Positions 8,532-16,689 of a stretch of DNA of 64,000 nt are shown here, piece after piece. Position 1 is the first letter of the stretch. Each line of letters begins with the position of its first letter. The translations under genes and the position numbers were made by a program. Origin of the DNA: Hyphomicrobiales bacterium (GTDB lineage Bacteria; Pseudomonadota; Alphaproteobacteria; Rhizobiales; Rhizobiaceae). The stretch is taken from positions 124,001 through 188,000 of the forward strand of contig UCFC01000004.1 in NCBI GenBank assembly GCA_900471515.1, read 5' to 3'. A model generated the notes under the pieces. That model saw only the letters and a list, made by a program, of their open reading frames with translations. It was not told the origin of the DNA and did not search any database.

Positions 8532-9491
8532 ATGGTATCGAACAGACTTCCCGCCATCCTGATCGCGGTCGCGGTCGTGCTTGTCATCCTCTATTCGTCG
8601 ATCTTTGTGGTCAACGCGCGTGAGCAGGCGATCGTCGTGCGCTTCGGCCAGATCCAGTCGGTCAAGAGCGAGCCGGGCATCTATTTCAAGCTGCCCTTCG
8701 GCTTCATGGATGCCGACCGCGTGCAATATGTCGAAAAGCGGGCGCTGAGGCTCGACCTCGACAATATCCGCGTTCAGGTCCAGGACGGCCAGACCTTCGA
8801 TGTCGACGCCTTCGTGATCTACAATATCGCCGACGTGCGCCGTTTCCGCGAAACCGTGTCGGGCGACCGCGACGCCGCCGAGGCACGGCTGCGCGCGCAG
8901 CTCGATTCCTCGCTTCGCCGCGTCTATGGTCTCAGGGACTATAATGCGGCGCTCTCCGAAGAGCGTGTGGCGATGATGCTCGAGATCCGCGACGACCTGC
9001 GCGTCGATGCCGAAAACCTCGGCCTGCATATCGACGACGTGCGCATCCGCCGCACGGACCTTTCGCCGGAAGTGGCGCCGAACACCTACAACGCCATGCG
9101 CTCCGAGCGTCTGGCCGAGGCCGAGCGCATCCGCGCCGAGGGTAACGAAGAGGGCCAGCGCCGCCGCGCCGTCGCCGACCGCCAGGTCGTCGAGATCACC
9201 GCCGATGCGCAGCGCGATTCCGAAATCCTGCGTGGTCAGGGCGACGCGGAACGCAACCGCATCTTCGCCGAATCCTTCGGCAAGGATCCGGCCTTCTTCG
9301 AGTTCTACCGCTCGATGTCGGCCTATTCCTCGGCTCTGTCCTCGCAGGATACGATGCTGGTCCTGTCGCCGACGTCGGAGTTCTTCCGCTATTTCGACAG
9401 TGCGAACGGCAATCAGGCGCCGGCCCCCGGACAGACCGGCGGCCTCGTGCCGCCGGCAGCGCCCGCGGCTCCGGCCCAGCCGGCGAACTGA
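8532..9491 (+). CDS. hflC: FtsH protease modulator HflC
   Basis: A 319-residue partner of HflK. It has an N-terminal transmembrane helix (about 6-26), then an SPFH domain including NAREQAIVVRFGQI and the YNIADVRRFRETV region, and a long charged helix with SERLAEAERIRAEG. The C-terminus is an Ala/Pro/Gly-rich tail. A GGGAGGTTGAACC ribosome site precedes the ATG. It is co-transcribed with hflK and probably with the DUF2065 gene 12 bp downstream. Confidence 0.95.
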   Translation: MVSNRLPAILIAVAVVLVILYSSIFVVNAREQAIVVRFGQIQSVKSEPGIYFKLPFGFMDADRVQYVEKRALRLDLDNIRVQVQDGQTFDVDAFVIYNIADVRRFRETVSGDRDAAEARLRAQLDSSLRRVYGLRDYNAALSEERVAMMLEIRDDLRVDAENLGLHIDDVRIRRTDLSPEVAPNTYNAMRSERLAEAERIRAEGNEEGQRRRAVADRQVVEITADAQRDSEILRGQGDAERNRIFAESFGKDPAFFEFYRSMSAYSSALSSQDTMLVLSPTSEFFRYFDSANGNQAPAPGQTGGLVPPAAPAAPAQPAN

Positions 9492-9503
9492 ACGACGGAT
9501 TGA

Positions 9504-9689
9504 ATGCAGGACTTTCTGACGGGACTTGCATTCTTCCTCATCATCGAGGGGCTGGCCTATGCGCTGGCCCCTCGTTTTTTGGTCGAGATGGCACGGCTGC
9601 TTCCCACGATTCCGGAGCGGCATCTCAGGGCTTTCGGGCTGGCCGCGATGGCGCTTGGCGTGGGTCTCGTCTGGCTTTTGCGAGGCTAG
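9504..9689 (+). CDS. DUF2065 family small membrane protein
   Basis: A 61-residue protein starting MQDFLTGLAFFLIIEGLAYA, with two hydrophobic helices separated by a short basic loop (LPTIPERHLR). This matches DUF2065, a small inner-membrane family of unknown function that in many proteobacteria is found with hflKC; the order here agrees. A strong inverted repeat follows directly. Confidence 0.85.
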   Translation: MQDFLTGLAFFLIIEGLAYALAPRFLVEMARLLPTIPERHLRAFGLAAMALGVGLVWLLRG

Positions 9690-9690
9690 C

Positions 9691-9731
9691 GCCTTTCCTG
9701 GTTAGATTGCTGCAATCCAACCAGGAAAGGC
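9691..9731. repeat. 18-bp inverted repeat (hairpin) between DUF2065 gene and degP
   Basis: GCCTTTCCTGGTTAGATT (9691-9708) and its complement (9714-9731) pair with a single mismatch around the loop GCTGC. It begins 2 bp after the DUF2065 stop. There is no T run on either side, so it is not a standard terminator. It could stabilise the 3' end of the hflKC message or block readthrough into degP. Confidence 0.7.
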
Positions 9732-9839
9732 TCTCGATCACATTCGCACGGGGATTTCTCGAAAAGGTGATTTCGCCCTCCATCATTCCGCCTTATGCTG
9801 ATGATGTATGTGCGCCTTTACCCCAGACGAGGAAGCTTG

Positions 9840-11588
9840 ATGGCCCCCACGACACGCTCGCCCTTCAGACGAACGCTCGCGCTCCTGGCCGGCACTGCCC
9901 TTCTGGCACATGTCGGTGCAAGCGGTATTGCGCATGCGCAGACCGCTCCGGCTCCTGCGGCGCCTGAACAGGCAGCACCGGCCCCGGCCGCTCCTCAAGC
10001 GGCGCCGGTTTCGCCCACCGCGGTTGCGCCGGCAGCGCCGCCGATGCAGATGACGGCCCCGGCCAACGGGCCGGCTTCCGTGGCCGATCTGGCCGAGGGG
10101 CTGCTCGATGCCGTGGTCAATATTTCGACCTCGCAGAACGTGAAGGACGACGAGGGCGTCGGTCCTGCGCCGCGGGCGCCCGACGGCTCGCCCTTCCAGG
10201 AATTCTTCAACGATTTCTTCAACAAGCAGCAGGGCAATCGCGGTTCGAACCACAATGTCAGCTCGCTCGGCTCCGGCTTCGTCATCGACCCCTCGGGCTA
10301 CATCGTCACCAACAACCACGTGATCGAGGGCGCCGACGATATCGAGGTCAATTTCGCCAACGGCACCAAGCTCAAGGCCAAGCTGATCGGCACGGACACC
10401 AAGACCGATCTTTCGGTGCTCAAGGTCGAGCCGAAGCAGCCGCTGAAATCCGTCAAGTTCGGCGATTCCAGCGTCATGCGCATCGGCGACTGGGTGATGG
10501 CGATCGGCAACCCGTTCGGCTTCGGCGGATCGGTGACGGTCGGCATCATTTCCGGGCGCGGGCGCAACATCAACGCCGGCCCCTACGACAATTTCATCCA
10601 GACGGATGCGGCGATCAACAAGGGCAATTCGGGCGGTCCGCTCTTCAACATGAAGGGCGAGGTGATCGGCATCAACACGGCGATCATCTCTCCGTCGGGC
10701 GGCTCGATCGGCATCGGCTTCTCGGTGCCGTCGGAACTTGCATCCGGCGTGGTCGACCAGCTTCGCGAATATGGCGAGACGCGGCGCGGCTGGCTCGGCG
10801 TGCGCATCCAGCCCGTCACCGACGAAGTGGCCGACAGCCTCGGCCTCGACAGCGCCAAGGGTGCGCTGGTTGCCGGCGTCATCAAGGGCGGACCGGTCGA
10901 CGACGGCTCGATCAAGGCCGGCGACGTCATCCTGAAATTCGACGGCAAGGCCGTCACCGAGATGCGCGACCTGCCGCGCGTCGTGGCCGAAAGCCCCGTC
11001 GGCAAGCAGGTCGACGTCGTCGTGCTGCGCGACGGCAAGGAGCAGACCGTGAAGGTGACGCTCGGCCGTCTCGAGGACAGCGATCAGGCCGCCGCCGGCG
11101 ACAATTCCAGCGACGACGGGGTCATCAATCCCGATCCCGGCGAGAACAACGATATGGACGAGCCGGATCAGGGCGGCGATAACCAGACCGCACCTGACGG
11201 ACAGGATCCGCAGCAGGGACAAGGCCCGGACCAGCAGGGCCAGGGCCAGGCCCCCGGCCAGGATCAGGCAACACCCGGCCAGACCGCGCCCAAGCATGTG
11301 CTCGGCCTGTCGCTCTCGCTGCTCAGCCCCGAAACCCGCAAGGCCTTCGGCATTGCCGAAAGCGTCGACGGCGTTGTCGTGACCGAGGTCGCGCCGGGCT
11401 CTGCCGCTGCCGAAAAGGGGCTGAAGGCCGGTGACGTGATCGTCGAGGTGGCGCAGGAATTCATGAAATCGCCGGATGCCGTGGCGAACAAGGTGCAGTC
11501 GCTGAAGCAGGAGGGCCGGCGCAATGCGCAGATGATGGTCGCGTCCGCCAATGGCGACCTGCGGTTTATCGCGGTGCCGATGGAATAG
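9840..11588 (+). CDS. degP: Do-family periplasmic serine protease DegP
   Basis: A 582-residue trypsin-like protease/chaperone of the periplasm. A signal peptide (basic start, hydrophobic core about 11-30, AHA-QT cleavage) precedes an Ala/Pro-rich linker (about 35-78). The protease domain carries H160 (TNNHVIEG), D190 (TKTDLSVL) and S264 (GNSGGPLF). Two PDZ domains follow (about 285-375 and 450-575), separated by an unusually acidic Asp/Gln/Gly-rich linker of about 60 residues. The start at 9840 has AGGAAG upstream; an earlier ATG at 9795 would put 15 residues before the signal peptide. It follows the hflKC block, as I recall for rhizobia. Confidence 0.95.
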   Translation: MAPTTRSPFRRTLALLAGTALLAHVGASGIAHAQTAPAPAAPEQAAPAPAAPQAAPVSPTAVAPAAPPMQMTAPANGPASVADLAEGLLDAVVNISTSQNVKDDEGVGPAPRAPDGSPFQEFFNDFFNKQQGNRGSNHNVSSLGSGFVIDPSGYIVTNNHVIEGADDIEVNFANGTKLKAKLIGTDTKTDLSVLKVEPKQPLKSVKFGDSSVMRIGDWVMAIGNPFGFGGSVTVGIISGRGRNINAGPYDNFIQTDAAINKGNSGGPLFNMKGEVIGINTAIISPSGGSIGIGFSVPSELASGVVDQLREYGETRRGWLGVRIQPVTDEVADSLGLDSAKGALVAGVIKGGPVDDGSIKAGDVILKFDGKAVTEMRDLPRVVAESPVGKQVDVVVLRDGKEQTVKVTLGRLEDSDQAAAGDNSSDDGVINPDPGENNDMDEPDQGGDNQTAPDGQDPQQGQGPDQQGQGQAPGQDQATPGQTAPKHVLGLSLSLLSPETRKAFGIAESVDGVVVTEVAPGSAAAEKGLKAGDVIVEVAQEFMKSPDAVANKVQSLKQEGRRNAQMMVASANGDLRFIAVPME

Positions 11589-11610
11589 GGTCGAGCACAG
11601 ACCTAGAAGC

Positions 11611-11638
11611 AAAAGGAGCGCTCAGCCGCTCCTTTTTT
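11611..11638 (+). terminator. Rho-independent terminator of degP, overlapping brnA 3' end
   Basis: GGAGCG (11615-11620), loop CTCAGC, CGCTCC (11627-11632), then a run of six T. It lies 22 bp after the degP stop and overlaps the last codons of the convergent brnA gene. Confidence 0.8.
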
Positions 11639-11909
11639 CTTGTTCCATGACATAACGGCGTAGAGCCGTGTTGATCTCTGTCTGGTAGCCGCGACCATTC
11701 GAATGTTCCTTGAACCATTCGATAATATCTGCGTCGAGGCGGATAGTAACGGGCTGCTTGACCGGCTTGTAGAGATTGCCCTTCCGCGCGAGAAGCCAAC
11801 GGTCGTCAGTAATTTCGGGGATATCGCTGGTGTCGATGTCCTTGTCTTCAAGCGCTTCCAAAGCGCGAAGCTCCGCCAGTTGTTCTTCAGTCAAAGGCCG
11901 CTTGCTCAT
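11622..11909 (-). CDS. brnA: BrnA family antitoxin
   Basis: A 95-residue protein: an acidic helical N-terminus that would cap the toxin, and a C-terminal ribbon-helix-helix DNA-binding part with the family pattern VTIRLDADIIEWFKEHSNGRGYQTEINTAL shown here in short form: VTIRLDADIIEWFK then GYQTEINTALRRY. BrnA neutralises BrnT and represses the operon. The ATG at 11909 was chosen for its GAGAAGA ribosome site. The gene overlaps the end of brnT by 23 bp, usual for this pair. Its last codons lie inside the degP terminator. Confidence 0.88.
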   Translation of the reverse strand: MSKRPLTEEQLAELRALEALEDKDIDTSDIPEITDDRWLLARKGNLYKPVKQPVTIRLDADIIEWFKEHSNGRGYQTEINTALRRYVMEQEKRSG

Positions 11910-12180
11910 ATCGTCTTCTCTCATGCGATGTCGCTTTTCGAGCGCTGATGATACGGACCAATTCAATTCCGCTGCTGTCGCGAATGGTATGCACCGCGAC
12001 AAGTACTGTCGTCAGTCCAACGGTTCCAACAGCAAGCCATCTTTCTTCACCGTCATAAATGGCATCCGGAAAGACCAGGTAATCCGGATCGTTCCATATG
12101 AGGGATGCGGTCTCGAACGAGATGCCGTGCTTGGCCTTGTTCGCCCGGCTTTTATCCGCATCCCATTGAAATTTCGGCAT
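11887..12180 (-). CDS. brnT: BrnT family ribonuclease toxin
   Basis: A 97-residue RelE-fold toxin. The N-terminal FQWDADKSRANKAKHGISF, a central ERWLAVGTV strand and the RIISARKATSHERRRYE end are diagnostic of BrnT, which cleaves RNA and slows growth under stress. It is the first gene of the pair, a typical brnTA order. The promoter and operator-like dyads lie just upstream. Confidence 0.9.
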   Translation of the reverse strand: MPKFQWDADKSRANKAKHGISFETASLIWNDPDYLVFPDAIYDGEERWLAVGTVGLTTVLVAVHTIRDSSGIELVRIISARKATSHERRRYEQAAFD

Positions 12181-12189
12181 CGAAAGCTC

Positions 12190-12223
12190 TACAAAATTGT
12201 ATGTACAAATCTGTAAAATTCAA
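12190..12223 (-). promoter_or_regulatory. brnTA promoter with overlapping dyads
   Basis: On the minus strand, TTGAAT (12223-12218), a 16-bp spacer and TACAAT (12201-12196) make a good sigma-70 promoter. The -10 region sits inside two overlapping dyads built from TACAA/TTGTA half-sites (12190-12201 and 12197-12208), a likely BrnA operator. The predicted transcript would start about 9 bases before the brnT ATG. Confidence 0.6.
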
Positions 12224-12227
12224 GACC

Positions 12228-13118
12228 TCAAACCGTAACAAAATCCGTCTTGCGATAGCCCTGGATATAAAGCAGCGCCGTCAGGTCGCCGTGGTTGATG
12301 CGCATATCGGCTTCGGCGGCGACGGCGGGTTTGGCGTGCAGGGCGACGCCGGAGCCGGCAAGGTGCAGCATGCCGAGGTCGTTGGCGCCGTCGCCGACCG
12401 CGATAGCGTCTTTCGGCGTGATGCCGAGGCGGGCGGCGATGTCTTCCAGGGCATCGACCTTGGCCTGCTTGCCGAGGATGGGTTCGGCGACCTGGCCGGA
12501 GAGGAAGCCGCCTTCTTCGAGCAGGATATTGGCGCGGTTTTCGTCGAAGCCGAGAGTTGCTGCGATGCGGCTCGTGAACACCGTGAAGCCGCCGGAGACG
12601 AGGGCGGTGTAACAGCCCTTCGATTTCATGGTGGCGATGAGTTCCGGGCCGCCCGGGGTCAGGGTGATGCGCCTGGCGATCACCTCGTCGACGACGGAGA
12701 TCGGCAGGCCTTTCAGGAGGGCGACGCGTTCACGCAAGGCGGGCTCGAAGGCGATTTCGCCGTTCATGGCGCGGGCGGTGATCGCCGCGACCTTTTCCTT
12801 GAGGCCGACTTCGGCGGCGAGTTCGTCGATGCATTCCTGGCCGATCATGGTCGAATCCATATCGGCGATCAGCAGCTTCTTGCGGCGGGTTTCCTGTTCC
12901 TGGACGACGAGGTCGATCGCCGCGCTGCCGATGACGGCGAGCAGATCGGCCTCGGCTGCCTGTCTGCCGGTGCCGTCTGCGAGCACGATATCGCAGGCAA
13001 TGCCATCCGCCAGCCAGTAGAGCCCGGATGCCTTGACGGCATCTGCCGCACGTTCGGCGATCGCGGGCGAAAGAACGGGGTTTGACGGATTGGCAACAAG
13101 CGTGGCAACGAGGGCCAT
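12228..13118 (-). CDS. serB: Phosphoserine phosphatase SerB
   Basis: A 296-residue HAD-family enzyme catalysing the last step of L-serine synthesis. An N-terminal ACT-like segment (about 1-75) is followed by the catalytic domain with DMDST (nucleophile D87, acid D89), the MNGEIAFEPALRERVALLKG cap region, SGGFTVFTSR, and VGDGANDLGML holding the metal-binding aspartates. The start at MALVATLVANP is the family-like one. A longer frame reaching 13244 runs through the divergent miaA gene and was rejected. Confidence 0.95.
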   Translation of the reverse strand: MALVATLVANPSNPVLSPAIAERAADAVKASGLYWLADGIACDIVLADGTGRQAAEADLLAVIGSAAIDLVVQEQETRRKKLLIADMDSTMIGQECIDELAAEVGLKEKVAAITARAMNGEIAFEPALRERVALLKGLPISVVDEVIARRITLTPGGPELIATMKSKGCYTALVSGGFTVFTSRIAATLGFDENRANILLEEGGFLSGQVAEPILGKQAKVDALEDIAARLGITPKDAIAVGDGANDLGMLHLAGSGVALHAKPAVAAEADMRINHGDLTALLYIQGYRKTDFVTV

Positions 13119-13119
13119 G

Positions 13120-14013
13120 ATGGAAAACCTTCTGAGCGCTATGAGTGCGATCCTGATAACCGGGCCGACCGCCAGCGGCAAGTCCGCGCTCGCGGTGGAA
13201 TTGGCCAAACAGCATGGCGGCGTCGTGATCAATGCCGACAGCATGCAGGTCTACGACACATTGCGGGTGCTGACGGCACGGCCCTCGGACGAGGACATGG
13301 AAGGCGTGCCGCATCATCTCTACGGCCATGTGCCGGCGGGAGCGGGCTATTCGACGGGCGCCTGGCTGCGGGGCGTGACGGCGCTTCTGCCGCGCATCCG
13401 CGCCGAGGGCAAGCTGCCCGTCTTCGTCGGCGGCACGGGGCTCTATTTCAAGGCGCTGACGGGCGGGCTCTCGCAAATGCCCGCCATTCCCGAGGAGATA
13501 AGGCAGCGGCTGCGCGCGCGGCTTCTGGAAGAGGGGCCGGAGGGGTTGCACGCTGAGCTGGCCAGGGCCGATCCTGCCGTTGCGGCAAGCCTGAACGTGC
13601 AGGACGGGCAGAGGATCGTGCGGGCGCTTGAAGTCTTCGAGGCGACGGGCCAGTCGATCGCCGATTTCCAGGGGCAGGCGGGACCCGTGATCGTCGATCC
13701 CGACACGGCGCGCAAGATCGTCGTGCTGCCGGATCGCGCCGTGCTGCACCAGCGCATCAACGGGCGTTTCGCAAAGATGCTGGAGCAGGGGGCGGAAGAG
13801 GAGGTGAGAGCGCTGCTGGCGCTCGGTCTTTCATCGGAAATGCCGGTCATGAAGGCGATCGGCGTGTCGCAGATTGCGGCCATGCTGCGCGGCGAGATGG
13901 GCCGCGATGAGGTTGTCGAGCGCGGGGCGGCTGCGACACGGCAATATGCCAAACGGCAGATGACCTGGTTCCGCAACCAGATGGACGAAAGCTGGGAACG
14001 GTTGGCGGTTTAG
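13120..14013 (+). CDS. miaA: tRNA dimethylallyltransferase MiaA
   Basis: Adds a dimethylallyl group to A37 of tRNAs reading UNN codons. About 297 residues, starting MENLLSAMSAILITGPTASG. The P-loop GPTASGKS lies at about 15-22, with the NADSMQVYDTLRVLTARPS substrate region, HHLYGHVPAG, FVGGTGLYFKAL and a C-terminal RQYAKRQMTWFRNQ. Two ATGs are adjacent (13117 and 13120) and a third lies at 13141; I prefer 13120. The first ATG overlaps the divergent serB start, so each promoter must lie inside the other gene. Confidence 0.95.
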   Translation: MENLLSAMSAILITGPTASGKSALAVELAKQHGGVVINADSMQVYDTLRVLTARPSDEDMEGVPHHLYGHVPAGAGYSTGAWLRGVTALLPRIRAEGKLPVFVGGTGLYFKALTGGLSQMPAIPEEIRQRLRARLLEEGPEGLHAELARADPAVAASLNVQDGQRIVRALEVFEATGQSIADFQGQAGPVIVDPDTARKIVVLPDRAVLHQRINGRFAKMLEQGAEEEVRALLALGLSSEMPVMKAIGVSQIAAMLRGEMGRDEVVERGAAATRQYAKRQMTWFRNQMDESWERLAV

Positions 14014-14079
14014 GTTGGAGAGATTTTCCAGGCTGCATATGCAGGGGTGCTCAGAGTTGATCGCGAGCCTCGCTGTTGG

Positions 14080-14237
14080 CTCCCCCTTCGCCCCATCGGG
14101 GAGAAGGTGGCCCGAAGGGTCGGATGAGGGGGCTACACGGCACGTCCTTAATTTCTACCTTTGCTTCGCAATCGGCAAGTCCAGAGCCTGGAGCCCCCTC
14201 ATCTGCCTGCCGGCATCTTCTCCCCCAGGGGAGAAGA
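14080..14237. repeat. Rhizobial intergenic palindromic repeat
   Basis: Between miaA and the convergent HerA-like gene, a block of CCCCTTCGCCCC...GGGGAGAAGGTGG, GGTCGGATGAGGGGGC is mirrored after about 60 bp by GCCCCCTCATCTGCCTGCC and TCTTCTCCCC. Its wording (GAGAAGGTGGCCCGAAGGGTCGG) is a short mosaic repeat I recall as common in Rhizobiaceae intergenic DNA. No gene is seen in the rest of 14,014-14,332. Confidence 0.7.
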
Positions 14238-14332
14238 CACTCGCGGCGGCGTCTGCTTTTCGATTTTGCGATAGCGATCGCTGAAAGGGAGGTTTTCTCG
14301 CAGTGCGCGCCAGCAGCGTTCGTAATCCGCCC

Positions 14333-16360
14333 TCAGTCCTTGTTGTAGAGGCTGCTCAGCGGCTTCTTCAGGATGCTTTCGCGCAGAGACATGCCGCCTT
14401 CGCGGCGGGGTGCCGCCTGTTCGCCGAAGGCGGGCTTGGGCTGCTCGTCGCGGCGCATTTCGCGACGCAGCGCTTCCAGGCGTGCGTCGATGGAGGTCTG
14501 CGGCGAGAGGGGCGGGGATTCCGGCTGCGGAGCGCGGGCCTGCGGCAGCAGCGCGGGACGATAGGGTTCGAGCGGGGCCTCCGGAGCCGGCGGGGCGGCA
14601 TAGGGCTGGTCGAAACCGTCGTCGGCGAAATCGTCTTCCGGCTCGTAATCCGCCATTGCGGCGCTGTAGCTCTGCTGGAAGCTGGAAATATCCGGGCCTG
14701 ACGTGATCGCCCGCATGCGGGTCACGATGCGGCGCAGGTCGACGGTGTCGGGATCTTCCTCGGCATGTTTGCTGGTGGCGCTGTGCGCCTTCGGCAGCAG
14801 GCTTTCGTCGACGCGCAGGAAGCGCATGCGCATCGGCACGCGGATCGCCTCGCCGAAGGCGATTGCCTCGCCGTTGCCGATCGAGGAGATGAAGCTCGTC
14901 GTCGAGATCGAGGAATTGGGAATGGCCGAGCGGATGATTTCCTGGTCGCGGTCGTTGGCAAGGCGCATGGCAAAGAGCGTCGAGCACTGCGACAGGATCG
15001 TCTGGTCGAGTTCGCCGGGGCGCTGGGTGATGATGCCGAGCGATACGCCGTATTTGCGGCCTTCCTTGGCGATGCGGGCAATCGCCTGGCGCGTCGGGAC
15101 GAAGCCGAGATTCGGATCGGACGGGATGTAGCGGTGCGCTTCCTCGCAGACGACCAGCATGTGGATGGCGCCGTCGCTCCAGAGCGCGATTTCGAAGGCC
15201 ATGCGGCAGAGCACCGAGGCGACGGAATTGACGACTTCCGAGGGGATGCCGGCAAGCTGGAACGTGCAGATCGGCCTGTTGTCGCCGGGGATGCGGAAGA
15301 TCTGCGCGATGGTCTCCGTGATCGTGTCGCTGATCGTGTTGCTGGAGAACATGAAGTGGTAGCGCGGATCGTTGATCGCGGCGATGATGCGCATCTTCAG
15401 CGCGCGCAGGAAGGGTTTTTCGGCGCGGCCTTCCAGCCTGCCGATCCGTTCGTCGATCAAGGCGAGCAGGTCGGCGATGCGGTAGGGGACAGGCGTGTCG
15501 GCGGTGATCGAGCTCTTTTCCGTCGTGCGGCGCACCAGCGAGCTGTCGCTGCCCCGGAAGGCGCGTTTGGCCTCCGGCAGGATATCGCGCAGCATGTCGA
15601 GTTCTTCCGGCACCGGCGGGCGGCCGCGGAAGACGACCTCGGCGAATTCCTCGAGCCGCATCAGCCAGAAGGGCAGGTCGAGCGTATCGGTATCGATGGT
15701 GACGGCGTGTTTGGGGAAGGCGGCGGCAAATTCGTTGTGCGGATCGAGGATCAGCACGCGCAGCTTCGGATCGGCCTCGATCGCCTTGTGCAGGAGCAGC
15801 GAGACGGCGGTCGACTTGCCGACGCCGGTGGAGCCGACCACGGCAAAATGCTTCGACAGCATCGAGGGAACGTGGATCGCCGCGTCGATGCTTTCATCCT
15901 GCGTCAGGTTGCCGATGACGGCGGTGGCGCCCTTGCCGGCATCGTAGATGCGCATCAGGTCGGCGGCGCGGATGCGGTGGGCGATGGCGCCGAGATAGGG
16001 ATAACGCGAAATGCCGGTCGAGAATTCCTCGCGGCCGTCCTCGTCGACGCGCACTTCGCCGAGCAGTTCCGTCTCGATGCGGAAGACGTTGTCCTGGCCT
16101 TCGCCCCAGCCCTGGTTGCCGGTGCTCATGGAAAAGACGAGGGCGACGACGCGGTTTCTGCCGACGCTGATCGAAATCAGCCGGCCGACGGACCACAATT
16201 CGGTAAGGTCGGTGCCGCCGTCTTCCGCCACGGCGGCGATGGTGGCGCGTGAACCGCTGCACGCAACGACGCGCCCGAGGAACCTGTTCCCCGGCGTAAG
16301 GCTGTCGCGGCGGTCCTGCTCGCCGGCTTTGCCTGTCGTCATCATGTCGTTGTTGAGCAA
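14333..16360 (-). CDS. HerA-like ATP-binding protein (DUF87)
   Basis: A 675-residue protein. Residues about 20-140 form a beta-barrel HAS-like domain. Residues about 170-550 form a FtsK/HerA-type ATPase with Walker A GSTGVGKST (176-184) and a Walker B-like MLVVCEEAHRYI. Residues 570-660 are Pro/Ala/Glu-rich and disordered, ending in a basic LRESILKKPLSSLY tail. HerA ATPases form hexamers that translocate DNA, often with NurA nuclease; no nurA is adjacent. TTG at 16360 has GGGAG 7 bp upstream; the ATGs at 16345 and 16342 have none, so TTG is preferred. Confidence 0.88.
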   Translation of the reverse strand: MLNNDMMTTGKAGEQDRRDSLTPGNRFLGRVVACSGSRATIAAVAEDGGTDLTELWSVGRLISISVGRNRVVALVFSMSTGNQGWGEGQDNVFRIETELLGEVRVDEDGREEFSTGISRYPYLGAIAHRIRAADLMRIYDAGKGATAVIGNLTQDESIDAAIHVPSMLSKHFAVVGSTGVGKSTAVSLLLHKAIEADPKLRVLILDPHNEFAAAFPKHAVTIDTDTLDLPFWLMRLEEFAEVVFRGRPPVPEELDMLRDILPEAKRAFRGSDSSLVRRTTEKSSITADTPVPYRIADLLALIDERIGRLEGRAEKPFLRALKMRIIAAINDPRYHFMFSSNTISDTITETIAQIFRIPGDNRPICTFQLAGIPSEVVNSVASVLCRMAFEIALWSDGAIHMLVVCEEAHRYIPSDPNLGFVPTRQAIARIAKEGRKYGVSLGIITQRPGELDQTILSQCSTLFAMRLANDRDQEIIRSAIPNSSISTTSFISSIGNGEAIAFGEAIRVPMRMRFLRVDESLLPKAHSATSKHAEEDPDTVDLRRIVTRMRAITSGPDISSFQQSYSAAMADYEPEDDFADDGFDQPYAAPPAPEAPLEPYRPALLPQARAPQPESPPLSPQTSIDARLEALRREMRRDEQPKPAFGEQAAPRREGGMSLRESILKKPLSSLYNKD

Positions 16361-16477
16361 AGGGTTACTCCCTGCATTAAAGCGCAGGATATAGCCGATC
16401 CTTTAACAAATCCTTCAGCCGCGGAACCGGGCGGCCGGGGCGGATGACGCGTGTCCGATTTTTTATTGCGGAATGCG

Positions 16478-16506
16478 TTGACGCTGCGAAATTTTCTGTC
16501 TATCAA
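16478..16506 (+). promoter_or_regulatory. ilvBH promoter
   Basis: TTGACG (16478-16483), a 17-bp spacer and TATCAA (16501-16506). The predicted start of transcription is around 16512-16514, one to three bases before the leader-peptide ATG at 16515. Confidence 0.7.
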
Positions 16507-16514
16507 TTCCGCCC

Positions 16515-16571
16515 ATGACAATTTCGAACGTTCTTATCGTGGTGGGAAAGCGCATGGGCAGGATGGTGTAA
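16515..16571 (+). CDS. ilv leader peptide (18 aa)
   Basis: A short frame coding for MTISNVLIVVGKRMGRMV. Six of its first ten residues are Ile, Val or Leu, the end products of the ilvBH pathway, in the cluster NVLIVV. It is followed by alternative hairpins and a terminator before ilvB. By analogy with known amino-acid attenuators, ribosome stalling on these codons when branched-chain aminoacyl-tRNA is short should favour readthrough. The predicted promoter implies an almost leaderless mRNA, like the trpL leader described in Sinorhizobium. The frame is too short for ordinary gene finders. Confidence 0.75.
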   Translation: MTISNVLIVVGKRMGRMV

Positions 16572-16627
16572 CCATCCGGCGACAGCCACCCATGCGCTAG
16601 ACGAAGGCTCCTCGGGGGCCTTTTTTT
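16550..16627 (+). promoter_or_regulatory. ilvBH attenuator: nested hairpin and terminator
   Basis: GCGCATGGG (16550-16558) pairs perfectly with CCCATGCGC (16589-16597), enclosing GGATGGT (16561-16567) paired with ACCATCC (16571-16577). The left arms lie inside the leader peptide frame, so ribosome position decides which can form. Downstream, AAGGCTCC and GGGGCCTT (16604-16622, loop TCG) followed by seven T form a terminator about 65 bp before ilvB. Confidence 0.75.
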
Positions 16628-16689
16628 ATGCCCGAAATCAGGGCTTCCGGCCACAAACTCAAATCCCCAGCATCAAACGGAACAGACAC

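Noticed and set aside
7413..9623. A 736-codon reverse frame opposite hflK and hflC
   Set aside because: It mirrors the codon periodicity of two clear genes and its product is His/Asp/Arg-rich without family likeness.
14765..16252. 495-codon frame opposite the HerA-like gene
   Set aside because: Antisense shadow in GC-rich DNA; Asp/Gly/Arg-rich and without motifs.
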